Shown here: piece after piece, positions 11,621 to 23,595 of the stretch | How positions within the stretch are numbered: the first letter of the stretch is position 1 | Layout: each line of letters begins with the position of its first letter | Source: Persicaria tinctoria | Lineage: Eukaryota > Streptophyta > Magnoliopsida > Caryophyllales > Polygonaceae | NCBI GenBank assembly: GCA_037127255.1 | Contig: JBANSL010000018.1 | Location: 17,891,175 to 17,955,174, forward strand | DNA: 64,000 nt | Reading direction: 5' to 3' | The notes under the pieces: generated by a model | Told to the model about the DNA's origin: nothing | The model's input: only the letters and a program-made list of their open reading frames with translations | Databases searched by the model: none | Position numbers and translations under genes: made by a program

Positions 11621-13235
11621 ATGATGCTCCGAAGATCTCCAGTGATGAAGCAGGCGCATCTGTCGTCGGAGATTCTCGCGTCTCCAAACCTGAGCTCGCG
11701 GAAGCAGCGGTCCAATCGGAAGCACCGGGGATTCTTGAAGGAGAACGTGGAACCGAATGCTTTGCCTTGTTCTTCTGATTCAAGAGTCAAGGTGAGGCTA
11801 ATTGTGTCATTCGATATTTCGTTTGTGTCGTTTGAAAATTTGGGAACCTGAATCAGATGTGATTGTGAATAATCTGCCAGAGAATTAGCAGTTTAGTTAT
11901 TGAATTTAGAAATTTGATTCAGATTCAAAGATTTAGAAATTTGGTCGGAAAGAGTAGGTCTAGGGTTCCGTTCTTGTTAGTGTTTGGGGAGATAATCATT
12001 CTCTCTGTATGCTACAGGATGATGATGGCGATCTACAGGTTGTTCTTGATAGTCACCTACAAAGTTCATCCTTGAGGTGGTCACCTGTCAGATTTTCCTA
12101 CAGCCCTCCAGATACAAAAAGAAATTTGCCAGTTGAAAAAGTTGACGTTGGAGTGCAGACACTGCCTGAAGATACTGGCTTGTCAGATGAAGATAAAGCA
12201 CCATATCTTTGTTTTAAGAGCACTACTTTTCCAAGAGAGGGTCAAGGAATGGATGAGAAGTCAAGTCTTCAATTGGTTCCAGTTGATGGATCAATGCCAA
12301 ATGAAAAATCTAGAATTCAAGTTCCCAAAGTATGATACCATTAATAAGACGAATCTTGTGTGCGTTTGCTACCTTTTTATCTTCAGCATCTTATATTTCT
12401 TCACAATGTATATTTGTGCAGGCAGTGGAAAAGGTTCTGGCAGGAGCCATAAGGAGAGAAATGGCTCTAGAAGAGTTCTGTTCACATCAGACTTCTGAGA
12501 TTATGCAGCTAAAACGTTTGGTTAGCTCCTTTGTAATTTTGCCAAGATTGAGTCCTTGTATTATCAAAATGTGAGTTTTATTGCCCCTATACAGGTCCAG
12601 CAGTACAAGCACGAAAGGGAATGCAATGGAATCATTGGGAAAATGTGCGAGGACAAGGAAGTTCGAGTTGAGAACCTAATGGATGGGATTTTACCCGCTG
12701 ATGAGTTCATGGAAGAACTTTTGTCCCTCAAGAAGGAGCATGAGGTACCTGACAACTTCAAATACAACCATCATTACATTCTATTTCACTGTTAACTGAT
12801 GAATGCTGTTTATTTTCTTTTGTTTTCTGTAACCAGCTTCTGAAGGAAAAATATGATAACCACCCTGATGTGTTAAGTACAAGACTTGACCTGCAAAGCA
12901 TTCAAAATGAGTTGGAAAAGTATAGGAACTTCTTTGATCTGGGTGAAAGGGATGTTTTGTTGGAGGAGATTCAAGATTTGAGGAGTCATTTGCAGTTTTA
13001 TTCCGATACGCCTAAAAATTCTGAGATAGAGAGCAAGTGGATCTCTCTTGCTGAAGAACTGAGAGCTGAACTTGAATCAGAAAAGAAATGCTCTGAAGAG
13101 CTCAAGGAAGCATTGCAACTTGCAATGGATAGTCATGCGCGAATGCTTGAGCATTATGCTGAACTAGAAGAAAGACATATGCAAATGCTTGCACGCTACC
13201 GAAACATACAAAAACTCACAGATACAGCTTGTTAG
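11621..13235 (+). CDS. KIN-12 (PAKRP1-like) kinesin relative lacking the motor domain
   Basis: Five exons, all phase 0: 11621-11791, 12018-12329, 12422-12520, 12595-12744, 12837-13235; 376 residues. The first exon resembles a KIN-12 N-terminus (MMLRRSP..., basic, ending KENVEPN). Then come a linker, [85 protein letters not shown] and [16 protein letters not shown], all typical of the post-motor coiled-coil part of phragmoplast KIN-12A/B kinesins. Those proteins are well over 1000 aa and carry an N-terminal ATPase motor. Here the motor (P-loop, switch I/II) is absent and the tail stops after LARYRNIQ. The frame is intact and splice sites are good, so this may be an expressed motorless coiled-coil protein able to dimerise with KIN-12, or a recent partial retro- or segmental copy. 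That role is inference. Confidence 0.8.
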
Positions 13236-13565
13236 ATCAAAAGCACTGATATATAGGAGATTAAGTGTATGTTAGATCTCCTGGATGTGCATACAAAAAA
13301 TCAAGACTCATGTAACTAATTTTCTGTCTCCATCTGTCTGTACAAATAGGTGATCAAGATGAATGAAACAGTAGATGAACTTTGCTCCTTTTCTGCTCAA
13401 ATGTCAGGTGACCCAGGTCATGAAATTCCTCAAATGTCAGATCATAATCCATGATTCATGGATTCATGAATTGTTAGCTGATTCATTCCATTATAGACAG
13501 AGATGGTTGGCAAGGGTAGTAGTGAAATGAAGTTATTGGCAACTAGACCTCACTGTACAAATACA

Positions 13566-15437
13566 TGGGTTTCTGCATTATTGTGAATTTGTCATAGTAT
13601 TTTGCCAGATTTGATTCATTATGTTTGTTTCTGCGGATGTGAACCACAATGTACTGTGTGGATGTTGATTCTTCGTGCAGGTCTGTTTACCAGGGGAAGA
13701 GACATTCAAGCTGTCAATATTGTTATTAATTTTGATTTCCCTTGGAATGCAGAGACGTATCTTCACTGGGTATGTTGAACAGCCAAGCATTGATCTTATC
13801 TGCCCTCGAGTACTTGTCTGTTCTCAATATGTGGTTGTTGTCCTTATGTAGGTTGGTCAATCTGGGAGGTATGGACACCTTGGTTTAGCTGTGAATTTGA
13901 CCACCTACGAAGACCGCTTTAACCTTTGAGTACCAGCCCATCTATATAAACGCTATTTGTTTAAAAGTTTGATCCTTATTTTGAGCAGGAGCTAGGGACT
14001 GAAAAGAAAGCAAATTCCACCACAGATAGATGAAGCTATCTATTGTCAGTGAGCAAGAGATATATTGGCCACATGGATGAACAGGTAAGTGCTTTCCAAC
14101 CCTCTTTAGCTTTCGATGACCGAGAGAGAGATTTGGAAACCTTGATGTGGGAAGGTTGAATGTCTATTTGATGTGGGGTTTCATCCCTCATTTGGTAATG
14201 CATTAGGTTCTATTTGCTGTTTACCAAGTGCTATCAACGGTGGATACTTCTGGCTAATGAATTCGTATCAATAACCTCAAATCACACAGACATTCCATCT
14301 GCTAAATGTGTTGATGAGTTAGTTACATGTGTTATTTGCTAGTACTTTTAAGGATCATGTGAAACAAAACCAACTGAAACCAGTCTGAATTTGATTGTTG
14401 ATGAAGAAAGCAGTTCAACTGCAACTCGACTTGATTGCCATCCAGCTCACTCTTGAACCGATATTTTGGATACAACATCTAACTTCTCACCTTGGATGCG
14501 TATGGCGACCTACCATACGGTCCAAACCAACATACCCGCAATCTGTCAGCAACATGAAAAGTTTAGAAGAGCAGTCTCAAGAAACTAGCTCATCGGAGAA
14601 TTTAATCTGGGACTTGGTCTAGTAGTCCAGTAGAACATCTTCCTTCTCGTCTTTGATCCGAGGAACTTGGTGGCATATCATAACAATGTTTAAGCTATAG
14701 AGACTAAGATTCAAGCACACAATTTCAAGTTCTTCGGATCCAGGAGAAGGCATATGTTCTATAGAGTCATAACTTGAAAATGGTGAGTGAGATGAGTTTG
14801 ACAAGTGACTCTCTCAACGGTCTCAACGGGCAAACTGAGGTTGACACCATATTGGGGTTACTGTGTGTTGATTTGATCCCTAATGCGTCGAGTTGGTTCT
14901 ATCTTGATCGCCAACATTGCCTTGGAGACCAACTTCCTTAGCATAAGAATATTTTAGTCACATTTTTTTTGTCCTAGTCTAGTTCGATCGAGCTCAACCG
15001 CTCTACATTTGGATTGGGTATTGTGTGACCCATTGAAGAGGTTGACACACCCACTCACAAGCGATTCCATGTTTTCAGGATTCTCCTACAACCACTGCAC
15101 CAACTTGTGAGTGTTAGGGAAAGTATACTCTACAAATTACTCCAAACCAAGTTAAAAACATGCTAACAAATCAGGGAAAGTGTAGGGTACTCTATACTTT
15201 GTTATGCTCGACTTATAGCAACTATAGAGTACCCGAAACTGAGTTTATTTATGTCAAGCTCAAAGTTCAGGCTTGGCAAAGTAAACCTCTAAATTTTTTA
15301 AAGAGTTAAACATCAATAAACTTGCCAAGGCATAGAGGACTGTGAATTGTGATTATTTCTTTCAAAACAAAGCATTGAATAGCTTGTAACAATTCATTGT
15401 GTTTCATTCGAGTTAGCTAGATGAAACCCAGTTTCGA
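13566..15437. repeat. Segmental duplication, copy 1
   Basis: This block matches 16785-18979 from the shared start tttctgcattattgtgaatt to the shared end ctagatgaaaccc. It contains the last exons of a DEAD-box helicase pseudogene. Compared with copy 2 it lacks most of the RNase H remnant: only the junction words around 14400-14510 remain. Confidence 0.85.
13681..14052 (+). pseudogene. DHH1/DDX6-type DEAD-box helicase, 3' exons only (copy 1)
   Basis: Three exon relics: 13681-13769 ([20 protein letters not shown], motif V region of RH6/8/12-type helicases), 13852-13929 (VGQSGRYGHLGLAVN...YEDRFN, motif VI region) and 13989-14052 (ELGTE then the IPPQIDEAIYCQ tail out of frame). Motif VI Arg residues are altered (GRSGR to GQSGR), the second exon ends in TGA after FNL, and the last exon carries a frameshift. 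These proteins are cytoplasmic RNA helicases of mRNA decay bodies; this copy cannot encode one. Confidence 0.8.
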
Positions 15438-15886
15438 TGCTCTTAAGTGTATGTAAGCTAACTGCTTCTTTCAGTCCCCCCAGATTTTAGATGCTCTATT
15501 GTGAACATGTGTGCTAGAAGGATTAAAAAGTGACTAGTTGTTAGTCTTTAAAAAGTCCTCAGCATGACTTTGTCATGTCTTTTTTTCTATTATGTAGCGC
15601 GGCCTTGTTTTGATGTTTCCACGTACAGGATGGATGAAGGTTCCATATGATCTGGAATCTCGTGGTTTGTTGTGGTTTTGAATGATGCTGTTTAATCCTC
15701 TGTATGTTATTGTCCTGTCTTGGCCTCAATGCTATTTAGGGTGTGATTCACAGGAATTTATTCTCTAGTAATTTTACTGTTGAAACAACTCTACTCTTGA
15801 ATCTTGATTGCCCCGTTCTTGTATAAACAACTACTTGAAAGTCGGATTAGTGAAGGCTTTCACCTAACTTCTCTATTTGTGTGCAG

Positions 15887-17272
15887 TTGTTATAATTGTC
15901 CCAACGAAAGAATTGGCACTTCAAACATCTCAAGTTTGCAAGGAGCTTGGAAAACACTTGAAAAATCAAGTCCTGGTTACTACTGGCCAAACTAGTCTCA
16001 AGGATGATATAATAAGGCTCTATCAACCCGTCCATTCACTTGTAGGAACCCAAGGGAGATTACTGGATCTAGCCAAAAAGGCTTTACCTACAGAATCCCT
16101 ATGTTGTTAGCCTCATGGATGAGTTCACCTTGTAGGGGATAAGACAGTTTTATGCTTTTGTCAAAGAGCTGCGAAAACTCCACTGTTTGAACTTTAAACA
16201 CACTTTTCTCAAAGGTTTGACCTTAATGTTTTTGTATACATGATGCTTTTTCTTTGGATCACGGAACAGATCAATTTAAAGTAAAATCAAATCTTTTGTT
16301 GTATTTTTTCAGCTTCAGATAAACCAGTCCATCATATTCTGCAATTCCATGAACTGAGTTGAGCTACTAGCCAAGAAGATAACAGAGCTTGGTTATTCTT
16401 GTTTCTATATTCATGCAAAGGTGCTGCAAGATCATCATTCCATAATGGTGCTTGCAGGTATCTTGTCTGCACTGGTAAGTTTCATATTGCCCTTATGGGT
16501 CAAATCCTCAAATGTTCCATTGTTTTTTTCTTTCGGAACCCCAATGGGAATGTTCTGAATGTCTAGAATATTCTGCAATTCCTCTCTATAAGTAAACATT
16601 AGTTGGGTAAAGGTTACTTTCCACGACTTTACCTTTATTGAATGCCTCTGGTTTATTTTCTACTACCATGGGTATGCTTTTTTGTTGTCTTCCAATTTGG
16701 TATAGGTGAGGTTGAAAATTATTTAGATTTCGCATATATTTTTGGAATAGGTTGAGAAAATAAAATATTTGAAATTTGTATACATTATGTTTCTGCATTA
16801 TTGTGAATTTGTCATAGTATTTTGCCAGATTTGATTCATTATGTTTGTTTCTGCGGATGTGAACCACAATGTACTGTGTGGATGTTGATTCTTCGTGCAG
16901 GTCTGTTTACCAGGGGAAGAGACATTCAAGCTGTCAATGTTGTTATTAATTTTGATTTCCCTTGGAATGCAGAGACTTATCTTCACTGGGTATGTTGAAC
17001 AGCCAAGCATTGATCTTATCTATCCTCGAGTACTTGTCTGTTCTCAATATGTGGTTGTTGTCCTTATGTAGGTTGGTCAATCTGGGAGGTATGGACACCT
17101 TGGTTTAGCTGTGAATTCGATCACCTACGAAGACCGCTTTAACCTTTGAGTACCAGCCCATCTATATACACGCTATTTGTTTAAAAGTTTGATCCTTATT
17201 TTGAGCAGGAGCTAGGGACTGAAAAGAAAGAAAATTCCACCACAGATAGATGAAGCTATCTATTGTCAGTGA
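15887..17272 (+). pseudogene. DHH1/DDX6-type DEAD-box helicase pseudogene (copy 2, longer)
   Basis: Successive relics in order: 15887-16107 reads [20 protein letters not shown] (motif Ia) to [13 protein letters not shown] (motif Ib, TPGR to TQGR) and hits TAG; near 16115 a trace of the MDEAD motif is MDEF; about 16315-16420 has QSIIFCNS (motif IV) with a TGA where an Arg codon is expected; 16901-16989 and 17071-17148 repeat the motif V and VI exons of copy 1; the tail ends by 17272. Several stops and a frameshift show it is dead. Its 3' part lies in segmental duplication copy 2, so this longer copy is probably the source of copy 1. Confidence 0.8.
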
Positions 17273-18979
17273 GCAAGAGATATATTGGCCACATGGATGA
17301 ACAGGTTAAGTGCTTTCCAACCCTCCTTAGCTTTCGATGACTGAGAGAGATTTGGAAACCTTGATGTGGGAAGGTTGAATGTCTATTTGATGTGGGGTTT
17401 CATCCCTCATTTGGTAATGCATTAGGTTCTATTTGCTGTTTACCAAGTGCTGTCAACGGTGGATACTTCTGGCTAATGAATTCGAATTGATAACCTCAAA
17501 TCACACAGACATTACGTCTGCTAAGTGTGTTGATGAGTGAGCTACATGTGTTATTTGCGTTTATTACATCACGGATATCATCCGGAATCGTCAAGTGTTC
17601 CGTAAAAGTAGAGGAGAAGTTCATGGACCAGTTGGCAATCGTATCAGCAGCTACGTTCGCTTGCCTTCGGATATGTGTGATCTGTACTTCATAGCCCGGG
17701 GTGACAACAGCTTGGCGACATTGGGCGATCAGGTTGTGGTTTGACAGCACTTTATATTGCAAGTCGGTCAAAGCTCTGCAAACGGTTTCAGCATCCGACT
17801 CAACCAGCAGTTTTCGAATGCCCAACCTGTGAGCTAACCTTAATACCATGAAGGATTATTGCCCATAGGCCATAGCTCAGCCGTAGTAGCTGAACTTATC
17901 CCACATGAAAAGGTATGGCCCTCATAAGCACTCCCTCTTCATCTCGAATTAAGCCCCCTCGCCCTGCCTTTCCGGGGTTGCCTTTAGAGACCCCGTCCGC
18001 ATTGAGCTTGGCCCAGCCTGGCAAGGGGGGACTCAAGCAGTTCAACTGCAACTCGACTTGAATGCCATCCAACTCACTCTTGAACTGATCTTTGGAGCTT
18101 GCATACAACATCTAACTTCTCACTTTGGATGCGTTTGGCGACGGTCCAAACCAACATATCTGTAATTTGTCAGCAAAATGACTGAAAGCTCACAAAATAT
18201 GATACTTTTCTTTCCATTCCCCTCTTATATAACCAAACGAGCCCTTTTGATTCAAGCGCACAATCTCAGGTTCTTCGGATCCTCGGATCCAGTAGAAGGC
18301 ATATGTTCTATAGAGTCAAAGCTTGAAAACGGGCAAACTTAGGTTGACGCCATATTGGGGAACTACAGTGTGTTGATTTGATCCCTAATGCGTCGAGTTG
18401 GTTCTATCTTGATCACCAACATTGCCTTGGATAACAACTTCCTTAGCATAAGAATATTTTAGTCACATTTTTTTGTGTCCTAGTCTAGTTCAATCGAGCA
18501 CAACCGCTCTACATTTGGATTGGGTACTGTGTGACCCGTTGAAGAGATTGACACACCCACTCACAAGCGATTCCATGTTTCCAGGATTCGAACTTCGAAT
18601 CTCTTAAAGAGAGATGCAGTCCCACAACAACTACACCAACTCAACTTGTGAATGGCAAGGAAAGTATACTCTACAAATTACTCCAAACCAAGTTAAAAAC
18701 ATGCTAACAAATCGGGGAAAGTGTAGGGTACTCTATACTTTGTTATGCTCGACTAATAGCAACTACAGAGTACCCGAAACCGAGTTTATTTATGTCAAGC
18801 TCAATGTTCAGGCTTGGCAAAGCAAACCTCTAAAGTTGTTAAGAGTTAAACGTCAATAAACTTGCCAAGGCATAGAGGACTGTGAATTGTGATTATTTCT
18901 ATCGAAACAAAGCATTGAATAGCTTGTAACAAGTCATTGTGTTTCGTTCGAGTTATCTAGATGAAACCCGGTTTCGAGT
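16785..18979. repeat. Segmental duplication, copy 2
   Basis: Counterpart of 13566-15437 in the same orientation, about 3.2 kb away. The extra length is mostly the RNase H remnant at 17.5-18.1 kb, deleted from copy 1, plus a short stretch near 18580-18640. Confidence 0.85.
17496..18111 (-). pseudogene. RNase H-like domain remnant (LINE-type, RVT_3)
   Basis: Two adjacent minus-strand frames. 18111-17896 has PPLPGWAKLNADGVSKGNPGKAGRGGLIRD, the first Asp strand of plant LINE-type RNase H. 17849-17496 has VESDAETVCRAL and a VAADTIANW end, the later conserved Asp regions. A frameshift between them breaks the domain. Reverse transcriptase sequence is absent, so this is a fragment of a non-LTR retrotransposon or of a captured RNase H gene. 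Confidence 0.7.
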
Positions 18980-19452
18980 ACTCAATCCTTTGTTTCCTCT
19001 TTCTCCTTTGTGGATTTCTTAGCTTATGCAGATATCATCCAACATAGTATTAGTCCAGATGAATGGTAAAATGCAATACAGTATCGCTGATGTAACAATT
19101 AAAAAAGTAGAGAATTAAAATAAGATGATGCATCCGAAACTGTTATATAATCCTAATTATATATACTATACTAATCGCTCATCATAAGGCCACACAGGCA
19201 TAGTTCTAAGACCACAGATTCATAATGTTGTCATATAGACAAATTTACTGCCTTCAAACCGCTACTAGACTAGAGTACTGGTTAGTTGTAACCCCCAAAA
19301 GAACCAGTAAGTGCCTTATATAAGGGTTAGAGATTGTTAAGCTCGAGACACTAGTCTCGGCAAGGAAACCCTACAAGACACACACCAACTACTCGACTAC
19401 ATACCAAGATTCCAGATCCAAGCTAGAAAGTTGAGAGATGACACTTCGGAGC
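18980..19452. other. 3' flank of protease-like gene A
   Basis: No gene. The words tactgcctt...gctactagactagagtactggtta and aaaagaaccagtaagtgc also follow copies B, C and D (about 23.41, 26.99 and 43.22 kb), so this is probably a conserved 3' UTR and downstream region of the family. Confidence 0.6.
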
Positions 19453-21346
19453 TCATCTCCGCTTGCAATAAGCTAGAAAGGATTGCTCGTTGATGATGGG
19501 GTGAGATGCAAAAGACGCTATGCCACATAAATTCACGCCTGCCTTGATCCTTATGTAGCCGCCCTCTCCCCATAACGGACCCCAGCAGTTCTGGATTTCC
19601 CAAAACCTCACCCCATAAGGAGTGATTCCAAAGCCAGTAATGTTTACTGTGAAGACCAGCTCTTTCCCCGACTCCACAGTTAACACTCCCTGATAAGTAA
19701 AACACACATACATATATATAAACTAAAAAATAAAATTCCAGTTGTACTGTATCTTTCAAAATCAAGGACGTAGTATTGAAACCATATGGTAAATATTTAC
19801 CCCTCTATAATTCTTGAAAGCGTCCCCACGAGCATCAACAAATGCACAGATCATTGGAGATTTGGCAGCCGCCTCTATCAAAGCCTCCTCGTCGTTGGGG
19901 GGAATCAAACGATATCCATCAAGTTCCATTTTTGGTCCATCCATCTGAGTAGTAAATAAGTAAGCATCTAGTTCTCTTTTCATGAAATTTATCACAATGA
20001 TGAAGAACAAAGTATGTATGTAAAAATTATCATGATCTACCATACCCTCCCTTGATTATAGTCGTCCTTTGAAAGGATGCCACCCGATTTCACCATCTTG
20101 TCATAGAACTGGAGCAGTTGGGCTGGGGAAGCACCTGTATCATATCTAAGGAACGTTAGACATCATTCTAATATCTGATTCATTATATTCTCTCTAAATT
20201 TTGCAAAGAATGTTAGTTGTTACGCATGCGTGGTCCTTCGAACTCCTCTGTGGTCATGTCCGAAAACCGGTTGAGCCCAAGCTTGTAAATGTTGTCCTTC
20301 TTGTTCTCTGAATGGATGTACTTCACATTCTCCTTGAACACAGGGAACCTCTTGAGCTTCTCACTGGGGCTCCTAGACACCCTGTAGCGGGTCATCCAGA
20401 GCTTGTAGAGGCGTTGAAGGGACTTATCAGACTTCATATCGCTGTCCTTAATGTCGAGATGCTTGAAGTATCCGAAGTTCACGGTAGCACAAGTGCTTTC
20501 AAACTCCTCAGGTGACATGTCCGAATACTTGTTCAGCTCGAGCTCATAAGGGAAGTTGCCAGTCTTGTTCTCCGAGTGGATGTACTTCGCGTTCTTCTTG
20601 AATGAGGGGAACCTCTTCTGCTTCTCTTCGATGCTCCTAGACACTTGGGCGTGGGTGATCCAACGCTCATAGAGTCCCCAAAGGGTCTCATCCGACTCCA
20701 CATCACTGTCCTTGATCTCGAGATATCGAATGCTCGAGTCATCTGCAACGGAGAGTTGAATGCCTCATCTTAACAGCCATCATTTTGATGTAATGCAGAA
20801 AATCAGATTCAGCTTAACACTGTAAGACTAAAGACATGCCATTAGCCCTAAAATTGATGAAAACAAACACAAAAGTTCGAGAGGAAAAAGCCCTAAAATT
20901 CTAATCGACAGCTCCACTGGCACACGGTAAATGAGACCTAAAACTCCGCACATAACATGGAGAGTGAAATCGGAAACTAAACAAACCTAATTAGGAGGCG
21001 TTGCCGTCAAAGAAACCAAATGTTGGCAGAAATTACTAAGCAAAATCAAATTGGCATCTCCACAAAGTAAACTAAACACAAAAACAGCGAGGAAATCGGA
21101 AACTGAACCCAAAATAGCGTGGACAGGCGTTGCATTTGAGGAGAAAGGGAGTGAGTTGAACTTACAAAACCTCGGCAGCAACGAAGGGGAAGGGGAAGGG
21201 AGTGCAGAGGAGAGAGAGTCGAGCTGAAGAGATGATCCCGATTGGGAAGCGGGAATGAGAGAGTCGAGCTGAAGCGATGATCCCGATTGGGAAGCGGGAA
21301 TGGGAGAGTCGGGAATGTTTGGCGGTGACGACGACGAACTCTCCAT
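19453..21346 (-). CDS. Copy A: double-I29, active-site-less papain-like protein
   Basis: Five exons: 21346-21166, 20742-20224, 20134-20046, 19944-19801, 19689-19453; 389 residues, phases 1, 1, 0, 0 and all splice sites GT-AG. Exon 1 is a Ser/Pro leader with a 15-residue direct repeat (PASQSGSSLQLDS core) and no signal peptide. Exon 2 holds two I29 propeptide domains, each with a complete ERFNIN pattern (E-x3-R-x3-F-x2-N-x3-I-x3-N) and an LNKYSD/LNRFSD GNFD-type motif. Exons 3-5 resemble the second half of a C1A peptidase (SGGI..KDDYN, LDGYRLIPPNDEEAL, CAFVDARGDAFKNYRG, WGPLWGEGGYIRI, LCGIASFASHPI). The exon with the catalytic Cys (QGxCGSCWAFS) is missing, and the His position reads FTVNITGFG instead of NHGV.IVGYG; the Asn of NSWG survives as QNCWG. 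Known I29 domains inhibit papain-type proteases, so an inhibitor or decoy role is an inference. A telobox-like AAACCCTAA lies about 75 bp upstream of the ATG. Confidence 0.78.
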
Positions 21347-21527
21347 CTTCTTCTGCAATGGAGAGGGGGAAACGATTCCTTGCCGGTGATTTTCAAACAA
21401 TGGTGGATGATAACCATTTTTTAGGGTTTTGATTTTTAAATAACAAAGTTTCTTTAGTACGAGTAGTACTGTATATCTTGGGGAAATTACAGAATCCACC
21501 CATAAAACATAGGAAATTTTATTAAAA

Positions 21528-21890
21528 AGGGTTAAACTACAGAAAACTGCCTTAAAAAATGTGAGTTTCACAAAAATCATCATTAAAATAAAAGTTTATA
21601 GAAAACACCCATAAATTTATTTTTCTTTGAAAGAACCACCCGTCGCCATTTAAAATGTTCAATTCTCACTTTTGTATTCAATATAACCTAATTATACAAT
21701 AAAGGAACCGAAACATTTAAGAAAATATGAAAATATAACATTTGTTTATAACTTTTTACACATACAAATGGAAGCGGGTGGTCTTTTGAAAGAAAAATAA
21801 ATTTATTTATGATTTTTCTATAAAAAAAAAATTAAGGGTGGTTTTGTGAAAACTCGTCTATTTTAAAAGTGGTTTTTTGTAATTTACCAT
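21528..21890. mobile_element. Inverted-repeat (fold-back/MITE-like) element
   Basis: The left half (ttaaactacagaaaac...tttatttttctttgaaagaaccaccc) and the right half (gggtggtcttttgaaagaaaaataaattt...ggttttttgtaatttacc) are imperfect inverted copies of about 120 bp around a spacer. No coding region. It lies just upstream of gene A. Confidence 0.6.
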
Positions 21891-22224
21891 AAAAAAAAAC
21901 CATCAATTTAGTCGATTTTTTTGGGTTCAAATATGAGTTTGGAATTATGCTTTATTGTAAGTGTTTTTTTTTTAATGAAAAGAAATTTAATGCACTATAT
22001 ATTTGACGATAAATGATTAAAATAAGAATTAAAAAAAAAATCAATATACCATCAACATGAAGAAGAAAGGAACTAAGGAAGAACAAAATAGCAAAAGTTG
22101 AGACTAGGGTTTGTAAAACTAAATTTGGTTAGTTATGTGTTAGAATAAGAGGAGAGTGCTTTCAGATTCATCCTTAGAGGTAATGTGGGAGACAACATTC
22201 TCATCAGATTGAAAAAAGTCTCAA

Positions 22225-22430
22225 AAATAAATGGTTTTGAAAATCAAAGCTTTGGCCGATACGACATTCTATTGAAATTGAAGGAGACAAATTTCATTGT
22301 TATAAACTCGATCAAAGGCACTTGAAAAAATAAATGGTCTTGAAAATCAAAGCTCTGGCCGATACGACATACTATTGAAATTGAAGGAGACAAATCTCAT
22401 TGTTATAAACTCGATCAAAGGCACTTGAAA
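22225..22430. repeat. 103-bp tandem duplication
   Basis: Two head-to-tail units (22225-22327 and 22328-22430) contain aaataaatggt, ggccgatacgacat and ataaactcgatcaaaggcac and differ at only a few positions. Confidence 0.85.
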
Positions 22431-22712
22431 ATGCCCCTGGAAAATTGAGATGATTATCTCGGACACTCTTTTCCACCTTCGGTCGTTTTAGACGGTTATT
22501 CTTAATCATGTCTTCCGTGAGGGCAATCCGGTGACGGATAAGGATGCACACCTTAGCCACCAAACTGATAGAAGCCATGTCCAGAACCACCTAGGTCTTC
22601 TCGACCCCATTCATAAGGATACTCTCAAACGGCACTTGAATTATTCATGATGTCATTCGAATTTTTTCCTTGTAAATAAAAAATTTTAAAAAAAAATCCT
22701 CAACAAAGAAGA

Positions 22713-23111
22713 AAACATCCAAGGGATCTGTTGGAGGATGTCATTGCAAGACTTCCTACTATTGTTGTATTCTTTCGATTTCGTTTGGTTTGCCGCGAAT
22801 GGAACTCCTGGCTCAAATCTTGCAATTTCTTGCAACGCTTGGAGGAAGTTGCGCCACAAACCAAGCCTTGGTTCTACTGCACACTTGTCCTTAAGGTAAG
22901 GCTGAAACCGGAGCCATGTACGACGCCTACACAAAGAAAAGGCCCGCTTGTCCCGCTTGCATCCGATCCATCTGATGGGGGACTCGTCTATAACGTCGAT
23001 AATGTTGATAGTTCTCAGAGGACGATGCTCCTGCGGACAGAGGTCGACTGGATGCCGAAATCATGGTGGTCGGATTTAAGTTGTCATAAGGAAGTGAATT
23101 GGAATGTGTGA
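22713..23111 (+). pseudogene. F-box protein remnant
   Basis: The frame reads RDLLEDVIARLPTIVVFFRF and RLVCREWNSWLKSCNFLQRL, the F-box motif of SKP1-binding F-box proteins, then a short region with WWSDL before TGA. No in-frame ATG precedes the F-box, and the expected kelch or F-box-associated domain of about 300 residues is missing. Further relic sequence may extend to about 23250. F-box proteins choose substrates for SCF ubiquitin ligases; this copy is a fragment. Confidence 0.65.
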
Positions 23112-23595
23112 TTCCGTTGCAGATGGTCCGGATGAACCAGGTACAATGTGGTGACCCATGAGTGGACCAAGGTTTCCGCGCTTCGTCCTGCCTGGTTGGA
23201 GGTGGCGCCATCGTACCGATTGCAGGGTCGTCTTTTACCCTTCTCTCTCTGCTGCCCCTTGATCAGGCAAAATATGCAGCAACCTCATTTGATGTAAAAT
23301 GCAATAGTAGTCCAGACGAGTCTCTTTTCATATACACCATATATGATATCAGCATAATCCAAAGGGCTACATAGGCAAAGTTCTAAGATCATAGATTCAT
23401 AATATTGACAAATTTACTGCCTTAATACCGCTACTAGACTAGAGTACTGGTTAGCTGTGAACCCAAAAGAACCAGTAAGTGCACTATCTACTCTCCTTAC
23501 AATCCACACATTACCCTAATCTCGGCAAAGAGACATTAACTAAGCGACTATGAATATTCCAGATCCAAGAGAGTTGAGGTATGATATTTCGGAGC

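Noticed and set aside
19453..21346. Annotation as an active papain-like cysteine protease.
   Set aside because: There is no catalytic Cys exon, no His motif and no signal peptide, so protease activity is not supported.
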